From Ulva prolifera (lineage: Eukaryota; Chlorophyta; Ulvophyceae; Ulvales; Ulvaceae), in the NCBI GenBank assembly GCA_023078555.1, contig CM041198.1:8913836-8977835 (forward strand): DNA of 64,000 nt, in the 5' to 3' direction. Each line of letters starts with the position of its first letter. The first letter of the stretch is position 1. Below the pieces are notes generated by a model. That model worked only from the letters and a program-made list of their open reading frames with translations, was not told where the DNA came from and ran no database searches. Positions 34,908 to 45,896 of the stretch are shown piece after piece. The position numbers were made by a program, and so were the translations under genes.

Positions 34908-36944
34908 ATGAGCGAGGTTGCGCTCTTGAACAGAACTGACAGCGTACCTCTACTGATGAAGGTAAGCGACATCTGCGCCTAGCCTGTGCTGCATGAACTC
35001 GAGCGTAACGGCATCACGCATCAGCACCTGGATGTTGAAGTCTTTTGAGTGCACACAACAATGGACGTGTGTTCTATGACTGCAGACTCTAGAAGCGCAA
35101 GGCTATGGCGCCATCCCAGCGTACCGGAACATGGGATTGCACCCCTATGCCATTGCACTTGCTGAGGGATCGTTCGATGTATGGGGTGAGGAAGTTGAGG
35201 GTGTGCTATGTCTGTTGCGGTGGCCAGAACCAAAAGAAGTGGTCAACATGGAGATGCCGATTGCGGTCATGGGTCGGGGCAAGCGCAACATGCAGCTTGT
35301 CGCCCGATCGCCCACCGAGTACACCAAGCGTGTGCTAGTCGAAGAAGATCGCGCTGCTGGTACGGACCCAGTCTTCGTCGCACATGCTGGAGATTCGTAT
35401 CAGTGGTATCATATGGCATAAGCAACCTCCTTGAAGCACAGCACCACCCCTGATCAATCCTGTACTGAGCCTGCCTGGCTTCAGTGACCTACACCGACCA
35501 CCGTTCCACTGATACATCCAGCATTGGGAGGTATATCGTACCCTGGCTCGGTCCCTGTAGACCGCCTGCACCTACGAAAGCAGGGCGACAACGCATAGTA
35601 GATGTGAATACATAGACTTTTTTAGTCGCTGACATGCGACGCTCATGTATGTGCCGGGCCCGCTGTATTGCAGAGGTGTGGTGGGACATGCAGGAGAGGG
35701 AGGCTCTCGCCCAGTGGCTTCTGCCCTGGGCGAGCAGGCAGACAACCTGTATGCCACAGGCAACATCCGCAACTTCATGTACTCTAAGCCGGAAGCATTC
35801 TTCGTCAAGCAGGTCGGCCATTTCACAGATATTTCAGAGAGTTTGATGAGGTCACACCTCGAGAAGGGTGACGAGGTGTGCACTGCAACGTATGGGCAGC
35901 CGCGGCATTGGTGACCTGCGGGGCCCGCCATGTTCAGATCGTGTTGCTGTGTATGCCTGTGGCCGCGCTGTGTCCGTCAGGGGCTGTGTTGTGTCCGATG
36001 AATGCTTCGTCTGGGTGACGTCAGGCCGCGTGAGGTGCGGAGGGCATGCAGACGGCAGCAATGATCACAGCCGAGTGGACCATGAGGAACTCCTTCTTCA
36101 GCCGCTGGGGCTTCCCCTTTGAGCTAGCAGCGGGGCTATATGATCAGCTGGGGCGCAAGGAAGAGGCACGGGACACTGCGCGCCTTGCCTTGAAGCAGCC
36201 CTGGTGGACTGTTGAGGATCTCAAGAAGTGCGCAAGCTCAATTTGTAGATCAACAGTTGCCATGCCAGGGACACATTCTCGACTGGTTGGCACCAGTACA
36301 CCTGCTGCATGTGGCTACCCTTTGCATCTCACTGCACCGATGCTGTTTCAAACAGAGGGCAGGTTTAAGACATGTGCTACCTCAGAATTTCAGATGGAGT
36401 CTTGCAAGTTGCCATGATTTGCTGTTGTAGTAATGGCTCAGACAGCCCAGGCGAAGCATGAATTATGGACACCCTCCGCATCAACTGCTGCAATGCTTGT
36501 GAGTGAATTCAACGCCCAAGCAATCCTTGTGGTGGGTGGTGGCGTGATTTGATATCTAGAACTGCCAATGTCCTATCAGGGCGCTTTGGCGTTGTTGCAT
36601 TGAAAGGTCAGACACAATCCACGTGCATCTGTGAGTTTGGCCATGACCCATCTGGCACTGCATGTAGGATGCAGAAGCTGGCTAACATGACAGGGACAGT
36701 AGACGAAACAGCGGAGCTATTCGAGCAGGAATCGCAAGGCAGTGCCCAGTTTGGGGGGCCTGTGGAGCAGCCAACTCCGCAGGAAACAGCTATGAAAGAT
36801 GCCAAAAAGCTGATGGACAAGGTATCGGCTGGGGAGATCAAGTCCTGGGATGAGATTAGGCCCCAGCTTGTCAAGTGCCTGCAGGCAGCTGGGCACGCGG
36901 ACTGTGCGACGTTCGTGCAGGAGAGCACGACACTAAGCGGCTGA
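34908..36944 (+). CDS. Conserved green-lineage (plastid-type) TPR-like protein
   Basis: Five exons: 34908-34961, 35086-35359, 35676-35875, 36052-36227, 36668-36944; 326 residues, every junction in phase. Blocks in order: HPYAIALAEGSFDVWGEEVE, GVLCLLRWPEP, QLVARSPTEYTKRVLVEED, LGEQADNLYATGNIRNF, a helix pair with WGFPFELAAGLYDQLGRKEE and DTARLALKQPWWTVEDLKK, then an amphipathic C-terminal pair (QETAMKDAKKLMDKVSAG). I remember the same block order (VEGVLCLIRWPEP, LVARSVDEY, ALKSPWWTL) in angiosperm chloroplast proteins, but cannot name a function with certainty. The alternating helices with a Leu/Ala pattern suggest a TPR-like scaffold. No obvious transit peptide precedes ATG 34908, so a 5' exon may be missing. 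The gene ends 79 bases before the stop of the convergent gene. Confidence 0.72.
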
Positions 36945-37022
36945 GGCCGGACAAGTGTACAGCCCACAAGCATGGACTGCGTTACTAGTAATCGTAAGTC
37001 AGACATGTCACACTGCCGTACA

Positions 37023-40000
37023 TCATGGCAGCATTCGTGCAATCGCGTGTTCACAGTCTGTCCTTGTTTTGTGCGAGATCCTAGGTGGCTTGGTCTTGGC
37101 CAGAGCCAGGACGCCTTGCAGCGCCTCCCGCGTGCCACTGCCTTGCATCATGCTGCGGTTCTCCGCGTCCTCAGCCAGCACATACAGCGCGTTCGCGCTC
37201 GCCTGGATGCACCCCTCGTCCGGCTGCCGCAGCATGGCGATCAGCGGTGCCAGGGCACCCGCCCTCTGCACGTCAATCTTGGGGTTGATGTCACGCGCTT
37301 CAGGTGGCGGCCTCGATGCCTGACCCGCCTGAGCCGACGAGCTCTGCGGTGGGGCTGCAGCAGCCAAGCTTCGGCAGGCTGCCAGGTTCGTGAGGCCCTC
37401 TGCAGCGGCACGCTTGGCCTGTGATGAGCCTGCACCGGCACAGCACTCCATCCCTGCCCGTGTTATCTTCTGTGCTTGTGCTTTGTGCCCAGCTGCCTCA
37501 GACGCCGGTGTTCATAGCCACAACCACCACTGTACATGCATATCCACCCATACGGCGGACGCACACAAAGTGAGCAGCCAGACTAGCAGTCGCAGCAGCT
37601 GCCTCGGGCTGAGCCACTGACAGAACTGCAGTCCCCTGCAGCCAAGCATACCTGTAGAGCACAGCGCGACCAGGGCTGGGATGATCTGCATGCCGTGCAG
37701 CAGCACTCGGCCGCTCTGGTGCGCGAGCGTGTGCTGCAGCACCTGCGCGCAGGCCAGCCGCTTGGCGGGAGTGCCAGACTTGAGGGCCTTGACGAGGCTC
37801 TGGCACGCCACCCTCTGGCACTCCTCGGGCTCTCCGAACGTCATGTTGACCACGGCTTTGACCGCCATGCGCTGGCTGACGGCGAGCCGGTCGCCGCCTG
37901 GCAGAGCAGCGGCGTCCTCCGGACTCTGCGTCTGAGCAGCGGCCTCCTGTGCACAGCTTGCCTTTGTTGGCACCACGCATCTACATGTAGCCCTCTGGAA
38001 CATTGCACACCATACATCCCAAGCTTACAGTACTCGCACCAAAGGCCTCAGCTTGGCGTCTGTGTTAGAATGTGGATGAAACGGCTGTGCTGTTAACACT
38101 GTAAATTTACGTACAGCTTTGAATATGGTCGTGCAGACTGAACCTCCGTGTCCCTGGTGCGCTTGCGCCCCTGTGCTCCACAGAACGCACACGCCCACAG
38201 GAACACACCAAGGTCCGGCTGGTGGCATGCACATGAGAGCCACACCTGCAGCACAGCCTTGGGGACAGACGCCCTCCTGCCGCCTACCTTCCCGACAGCA
38301 CCACCACCCGCCAGCCCCCCACCGCCACTGCTGTCCCGGGCTCCGTCCCGTTGCTGCAGCGCCGCCGTCGCGTCCAGAAGCGCCTCCATCATTGGCTCTA
38401 GGGCGCCCTGCTGATACAGCAGCCGCCGCAGCGGCTCCTGCCGCCGCACCTCCCGTTTCCGCGGCGCGATGTCCTCCTGCGCCAGCCCCTCCGAGTCCCC
38501 TTCGTACATCCGCTGCAGCTCAGCAGAACTCAGCTGCGTCCCCGTGCCGGGGATGTCCACCTCCTCCACCTACAGGAGGAGCCCTGTGGGCTCTTTGCTG
38601 CCACTTGAGAGGAAGATTCTGTGGAAACCCCATGTGGCCATAATCCTGGCTACTGGCGTGTTTTAAAGGCTAGGGATGTCCGTTGACAGCTCGGTCAACG
38701 CCAGCCAAAGCACATCAATGTCCTGCGATAGCTACTCGAACTTCTTACACACACCTGCTTTGTTGCAGGTGTTCATGCTCAATCAAATGTGAAACGGCTG
38801 TGGACACCGCACCTTGGCCTCTTCCATGAGGGCAACCTGCCCCAGCACCGAGCACGCACACGCACGGGCCGCCTCGGAGCAGTTGTGCCCGAGCAACTGC
38901 TGCAGGACCTCGACGCCGGTCGCGTCCAGCTCAGCGGGGGCGCCCGTGGCGCTGGGGATGACGACGCGACACCGCATCGCCCGTACCGCGGCGACCGCGG
39001 GCGGGTGCTCCTGGCACAGGCGCATCACGAGGAACAGCAGCTCTGCCTGCATGGCAGGGCCACAGCCGGTCGCGGAGGTGATGAAGCGCTGCACTCCTCC
39101 GAGCTGCACTCCCGCGAGCTGCTTCAACTCTGCACACAGCACAGCATCGCTGAAACAGACCCTGATCTGCATTAGCCTCCTCAACATCCAGGCACGGCCG
39201 TTGCTTAACTCTCTTGAGCGTGTTTATAGTTGTACACTTCCGCCAGTGAAGGCCAATGCAGCAGCCCGTCAATTGTCCATGGCTGATGCGGTCGACACAT
39301 GATGCCGCTAAGTAGGTCTCAAAACCAGCATTGCCACTGTAACGACTCGGCTTCGGTGCACACACCTGCAAGGATGTAGTGGTCATGTCATACCTGAGCT
39401 GATGCAGGCAGTGGGGGCTGCGTGTGGTGGTAAGAGGCAGCCGTGCAAAGCTGTAGCCACCGCAGTCGCCTCGCCCTCCGTCTCACAGCTACAGACCGCA
39501 CTCACCAGCTTCTCCAGCACCTGCCGCTGCATCGACGGCAGGCCGTGCACGATCGCGCGCAGCGCCGCAGCCGCCGCCTGGTGCTGCTCGGTGTCCCGCG
39601 GCTGCGCCGCCAGCGCCACCAGCCGCGCCAGCAGCTCCGGCTGCCCCTCGGGGGCCATGGCATCCCGCTTGACCACACGCTGCAGCAGCGTCGGGCTGCT
39701 GTGGGAGCAGAACGCCCCCACAAACACGACTGCTGCTGTCCGAACAGCAGCGGACACATGTGTCACAGCTGCTGAGACGGCGAGGTCGATGCCGTCCGAC
39801 AGGGATGTACACAGCGCCGCTGCGGCCTCATCTTGGCTCCGTGGCTGCGTATTGAGCAACACGGATAGCCGCCTCATCGCGCCTGCATGTATCAGCTATT
39901 CCATGATTGCACGTGGGCATCAAGCAAGCACTAGAGGGGCTGCATTGCACTGCTCTTCACAACCAATCTGATTATATGCCTCAATTGCTGACATGCATGA

Positions 40001-43000
40001 GCACTGCAGCAAGAGTGATCCTTGCAAGCACGTTCAACTTGTGACAGAGGTGAGCCATATGAACTGTTGCTGCATGTAGCAATCGAAGGCGGCACTCAGA
40101 CGAGATCTGAGCAAGCCCATTGTGATGGAATGAGGCCACATGTAGAAGTAAAGTAAATCTAAACTTACTGAGCCGTATCCTATTGGACATTGACAACTCC
40201 GAGTTAACGGGACCACATATGCCGAAGGGGTAACCACCTGGAAACCCCCCTCAGACGACCGTACGCAACTCACAGGGCCTCCTCCTGTGCTAAGCGAGGT
40301 GGTCACGTACGGCCGTTTCGATTCCCCAAAGCGCACGCAGAATCGAACCCACGACCTCCTGAAATGGAGCGGGTAGCTTTTAGTCCGTCCTCAACACATG
40401 TAGAACAAGTGAGTGCGCATAGATACCATATGTGTGCTCACCCTCAACATAGGCATGTTCAGGCTCCATGAACGGCCTGAACCTAGGCCCAAAAGCAGTC
40501 ATCGCGTCCCGGTCAAGACACAACTTCTCGATGATCTGGAACGCTGTGTCTGAGCACTTCCCACTGAGGTCCACGGCCAGCCTAGTCAAGACCGAGAAAG
40601 GTCTCAGTGGGTCCGCTTCCTGCTCCATTTCCGCATTGATACTGCATGCACGTAGCCTCGATCAGCATCGCACCCTTCAGGCTGGCCCTGTCATGCACAT
40701 ATTCAACAAGCTGTTTCACGTGCAACTATGCTCACAGAGGATCCCAGATTCAGGCGACACAGCTACAGACGTGTGCAGCACGCTGCAAGCAAGCAAAACG
40801 ACTGCAGCACAAGGGACAGCTTGTCTAGACTCGCCCTCATCACCTTGCACGCGCTGACCCCCACAGCCCTGGAACGATGGGGTGGTAATGCAGCACTGGG
40901 CAGGCCTCCCACACGGCGTGCACACAGTGTCAAAGACGATGCAGATGCGCCTCCAGGCAGGACTTCTCATTGTGTGGCACATACACGCAGGCATAATGGA
41001 ACTATTGCATGGCATCATCCCGACAGCGCACTCAAGCACCGCCTGGCGCTGGTCGGATCCGTCCACAGCTGTCAGCAGCGCATGCAGCGTGGCCTCCAGC
41101 TCAACGGCCGACGATGCGACGTCCTGCATCGCCACAATCTGCAGCATCGGGAAGAGGCTGCTCTGCGGGATGCCGCCTCCAGGCCGGAAGCGGCGGGCCG
41201 CGATGAGATCAGGTGCAGCTGCACCGCCACCGCCGGCGGCATCCGGGAAGGGCGGGGCGGAGCTGGCCTGCCCAGCAGATGCTGCCGCTCTCGCGCCGAG
41301 GCCGGGCAAGGCCGTGGTGGAGGAGGCGGCGCCGTGCAGCACGGCCGAGAGTGCCCGGCCCGCAGCAGCGCGCTCCTCCGGGTGCTCCGATGCGGAGATC
41401 TCCGCGAGGGTATCACACACCCCAGCCTCGATCGCCTGCACAGTGCTGTCAGGTCGATACCATGCACCTCGTCCAGCCTTAGCAGCTGGCCAGGCAATGA
41501 GAGCTGCCACTGACTAGGGGCCTAAATCGCCGTATCATTGGCCTCAGACATAATCCTGCCGTGTACGTATGGGGCGTTCGTCACCGCTTGTACCGTATGA
41601 TTTGCCATTCGGCCGTATGACACGAATGGCCCTCAGTGACATGCCAATGCGTTGCATGAATTGCCTGTGAGGTTGTGGAAGCCGTCAGCACTGTCATGTG
41701 TAGCACAGAAGCAAGCACATGTCTATCTCACCACTGCACACAACATTGAAATAACTAATCTTCAAGCCGGGTGGATGCAGAATGACGGTGAGAGTGCTCA
41801 GGCGTGGCCGCCACAGACTGTGCTACACATGAGGGGTTCATCGAATGGCATCGCACCACTTGGAGGCATCCCGGATCTCGTGACGCGAGCAAAAACACGA
41901 CCATGGCACACGCTGTGTTGATCTCAGGTGAGAGGTCCCACTCGAGTGCTTTCACGGCTGCATGCAGGCCACCCTGGGCGACCACGACAGCTCCATGGCG
42001 CTGCTCTGCGGCCAGCACCTCAAGGGTCTCGGCTGCGGTGGCCATGAGCCTGAGGGCAATCCCAGCACCGGGGGTACCGCTCTGGAGGTGGTCCAGCTCC
42101 TCGTCTGACAGCTCCCGAACACGCACAGCAGCGGCCCGCGGTCGTGGCTTGAAGGGATTGACCTGTGAGTCAACCTCCACAGGGGCTGCTGCTTCGTTGA
42201 TGGCCACCTATACTGCAAAGTGTTTTTGCGTTCCTTTGCACTGCTCATACTCCAATCGTTTAAACAATTGCCAAGCATCACTGTGCGCATGTGCAGGAAC
42301 TGCAGCGACTGCAGGGACTGGCAAGCAGGACAGGTCGCGGTGTTGCGGCTGACAAGCCCTGCGTTGTCTGTTGTACGCAGCCGCAAGCAGCGTGCGTGAT
42401 ACTAGCTGGTTTCAGAATCCGGTTCTGCACGACTCCATTCCAGGGCGGGCAGCCTACCTTTGCGAGGGCTTGCACCACTGTACTCAGAGCGCCTCGAATG
42501 CCTGGCTCCGCCTCAGCGGCTTCGCTAGATGTGCTCTGCAGGGACTGCTGGCTTGCACGGATCATCTCTGTCAGCCGCGAGGCCCGGCCTGTGCGCCGTG
42601 TCGCCTGCGCCGGCGCCTGCGTCTCGGCCTTCTTCTTTCGTTCTGTATGAGTGAGTCCATGTGTCAGGCAGCTTTCCCAGCAGTGTGCCTCAGCGCGCGT
42701 GTGCCTGCGTGCCAAGTGAATGCATGCTGTGATGGAAAGAGGCGCACGAGCTGGGGGCGCTGCGAGTGCGGCTCTGGCTCGTTCAGAGGCCTTACACATC
42801 GCCTTCAGCAGCAGAGCAGCTCGAAGTCGCGGTGTGAAGGTGTCTATTCCACTTGTTCCGGTCCCAGACTTGAGTGCTATGGACTTAGGCTTTGTCTCAG
42901 AGTCAGGATGCAGCAGTGCTTGAATGCATAATGCCACTCCTTCATGGTCGACGACCTCATTTGCCACCGTGGGCTGGACTCGAACCATCCTTTCCAGTAA

Positions 43001-45244
43001 CTCTGCAGACTGACACACAAATATGTTCCAAGGCTCAACACAATTGCAGAGTCCAGAGTCAGGCCAAGGTCCCGTCCACAGATCAGTGTGTGGCCGTTGT
43101 TCTCATGCCCCTAGATCGCCACGTGGCCATGCAGATGGCACAAACGTATGGTTACAACAACTGCCTGTCCTGATACCCGCGATAAGTAGCTTCTGCTTCA
43201 GTTCTCAGTGACCAGGCAGCTACTGCTGAGTAGCTGTTCGCACAAGCTCCTGCCGGCCCAGGACTGCAGGACATCCAAGTCGTACCTGCGCTATGCAGGC
43301 GTGCCTCTGGAAGGTTTTTAACGTGTAAGCAGGCGACCAGGGGCTCTGCTGCGCCCGCTGCGGATAGCTCAGCGACGATGTCCGCCTGTGGGAGCGGCAG
43401 CTCATGCTCTGGCATCTCAGCAGAGACCGCCAGCAGCTCCTCCAGGCATGAAAGCATCTGGGCACGGCGTTCGCTCTCGAGCTGCTCCATCTCTTTTGGG
43501 CTTCGGCGAGGCGCCAAGGTCGTGGCTTCTGTGTCATGATTCTCAGATGGCCTGGTGATGCTCGGCTTCACCAGGGACACCTGAAACCACCAAGCGACAC
43601 ATCTGCATTCGGTACATCGCCTTCACAGAGCAAGCAAAGCGGTATCCCTCAGATGGTGTGAACAAGACCAGCAACGAACTAACATATGCGCAAATCGATT
43701 TCAAGCAACAATTTTCTCAGGAACAAGGTACCGCCATGGAGCTCACGATGATGACTGTGAAGGAGTGTATACTGCGGGTGCAGGACCTGCAAGAGCACAC
43801 GTGTTCAGGCGGGACGAATCTGGCACATGGCACAGAATGGCGAGCGCTGACCGTCACCATGTACTGAAACGCTGGTCTTACTGCTTGTGTCGAGAAAGGC
43901 TCGTTGCTCTTGGCTAGAGATATCAGCCATACACGCACAGATCTGTCGGAGCAAATGGAACACAGTCTCACGGACATGCTACAGTTTGTATGCTGAGTGC
44001 TTGCAATGCAATGCACACCTTTAGTGCCTCAACAAGCTGGCTCAGCACAGCCACCAGCTCCTCCTCAGGGGCGACATCTGGGACTTCCTGCGCCTCGACC
44101 GCACGCACGATCACAGTCGCACGCAGGTCAGCCCCAGCGGGCTCAACATCGTCTGGAAGCAGCTCTCGCACAGCATCCAGCAGAGAGTCACAGAAGAAGG
44201 CCTCCACGTGATTTCGGGCTGCCACGGCAGTGGCATGCATCTGGCGAAGCATCTCCCTATCCAACACAAGTTGCCTGACTTCACCCCTACAGCGTGATGC
44301 CAATGTCAGAAGGAATTTGCCAAAAATGCTCGGTATATCCCACTTGCGTATGACCCCAGAAGCTGACACAATTGCATGGACTGGGCATTGGAACTGGCAA
44401 GGCCCAGTCCTTTTTTCACACACATGATTTGACAAAAGCAACAGAAGCGATCACTGCATTGCAGGAACACAACACACGACTGTGCATGATGTCGAATTCC
44501 TCGGGTCACGGCCACGCTGCACGTGTGATTGCAGAGAGAGACACACCCATCAAGAACACCGTGCACTGTGTCTCGAAGCTGGTACGCTGCTGAGTGTGGA
44601 TCTGCGGAGGCACTCACAGTATCCTTTTGAACACGCATCGCCTCTGAGAGCTTGCGCAGCTGTATCAGTGTGCGCTGCTGCTCCTCTGGGAACGGCGCTT
44701 GGACCTTCCGCAGCTGCTCCAGTGTGATGCTGGCTTGCCTCACCGTGATCTCATCACAGCCCAGAGCGGCGAGATCCAGAGGCTCCAAGGCATGCTGCAA
44801 CTCTTGAGCAACATTTGCAAAAGAAGCAGCGACCTGGTTGGCCGTCATGAGTGCCTCCAGGCGGCCAAGGTCGAGGCAGCGCTGTATCACCCGTAGACCG
44901 CACTCCAAGGCATTCGCCACCTGTACAAGCGTGCATTATTGAAACAGGGGTGGAAGGCCTCATTTGCGAAGATTCACACTGTTCAGGACGGTTTGATTGG
45001 TCTCTGGGCGCACCTTGGTGATGTCCGCAGCAGCCTTGGCTTCAGCAGCTGGATCGCTGTAAATATTATCAGACAAGTCTTCCAACGGGATGAGAAGGCT
45101 TTTCGCAAACTTGACCAGCTGCTTGCATTGATCTTTGTACTGAATTCCAGGTGTCGATGCCAGCTTCACCAGCTCCTTGCAGGAGTTCACGCATGCGCCT
45201 GCAACATCGGCGACACTCGCCTGCTTCTTTGCAAGGCGATTCAT
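37023..45244 (-). CDS. Large armadillo-repeat protein with N-terminal UND/MLKL-like helical bundle
   Basis: Fourteen exons, high to low: 45014-45244, 44618-44920, about 44019-44286, 43286-43580, 42748-43002, 42458-42642, 41860-42207, 41032-41435, 40442-40641, 39394-39882, 38813-39129, 38246-38569, 37652-37946, 37023-37453; about 1,450 residues. The N-terminus (SCKELVKLAS..., then ANALECGLRVIQRCLDLGRLEALM and LAALGCDEITVRQASITLEQLRKV) resembles the helical bundle before plant U-box/ARM and ARO proteins. The rest is armadillo/HEAT-like helices, clearest in the last exon (AGALAPLIAMLRQPDEGCIQASANALYVLAEDAENR). I see no U-box. It probably acts as a scaffold; partners unknown. All junctions keep phase except between 44618 and 44286, where the donor is phase 0 and the best acceptor wants phase 2, so an exon or splice site there is wrong. 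One intron (39883-40441) carries a SINE-like insertion. Confidence 0.75.
40147..40395 (-). repeat. SINE-like dispersed repeat, copy 2 with tRNA-like head
   Basis: The minus-strand head (about 40395-40325) has a GGTTCGATTC B box (40340-40349) preceded by CTCC/GGAG pairing as in an anticodon stem. The 3' body 40252-40172 matches the 23.0-kb copy almost exactly, and the tail is (T)TTACTT-rich. It lies in sense orientation in an intron of the armadillo gene. The head supports an RNA-polymerase-III, tRNA-derived origin. Confidence 0.65.
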
Positions 45245-45896
45245 TGGAACGCTTGTGAACTGCTCACTAGTCCTGCTCCGCCGATAACCGTCTAGCAAGA
45301 CGACAGGGGCCACACGACTGCGAGTGCCTATTCCACCTGCCCGCCAGAAACGACGAGCCGCTGCGACACGAATCGAAATGATGAAACCATCAACCTTATG
45401 TGCAGTATATCTGTCTACGTGGCAGAGGTTGTGGATCCAAACACTTCGTCTGGATTGATGACAGTACCCACGCTAGGCAGTGAGTCACGCAAAACGCGCA
45501 CAGGGTGGCATCATTATTCCCCTCCAGACCTGTCGAGATGCACACGCACGCTACACCTCACGTGCTACGCCTGCGTCCGCGTGCTCGTGTTAATCTTTGG
45601 GCTCCGTCTGGATGCGCCCACAGAGAGATGCATCAGTGCACAGTGTGGCTTCATGGGCGATGTTAACTCCTGTGCACGCTCGCATTCGTAGGAACGTGTG
45701 TTGCAGATATGTCGTAAGCCGGCGGAGTTGTGATCCAGCGACGTCCATAGATCTTCTCGATTAGATGCCTTGCGCGCGCGCGAGCTCTCTGCGAGGTCGC
45801 TGCCATCTTCGCTCACTGTCTTGTCCCAGCCGTTGCATCACGCTGCACATGCCAGTTAGGATCTAGACTATCGCGAAAAATCTGCACAGTCTAGCT
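45245..45896. promoter_or_regulatory. Divergent intergenic region between the ARM gene and ATAD5
   Basis: Some 650 bases separate two genes transcribed away from each other, so both promoters and 5' UTRs should lie here. I could not identify a TATA box or a shared motif. Confidence 0.4.
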
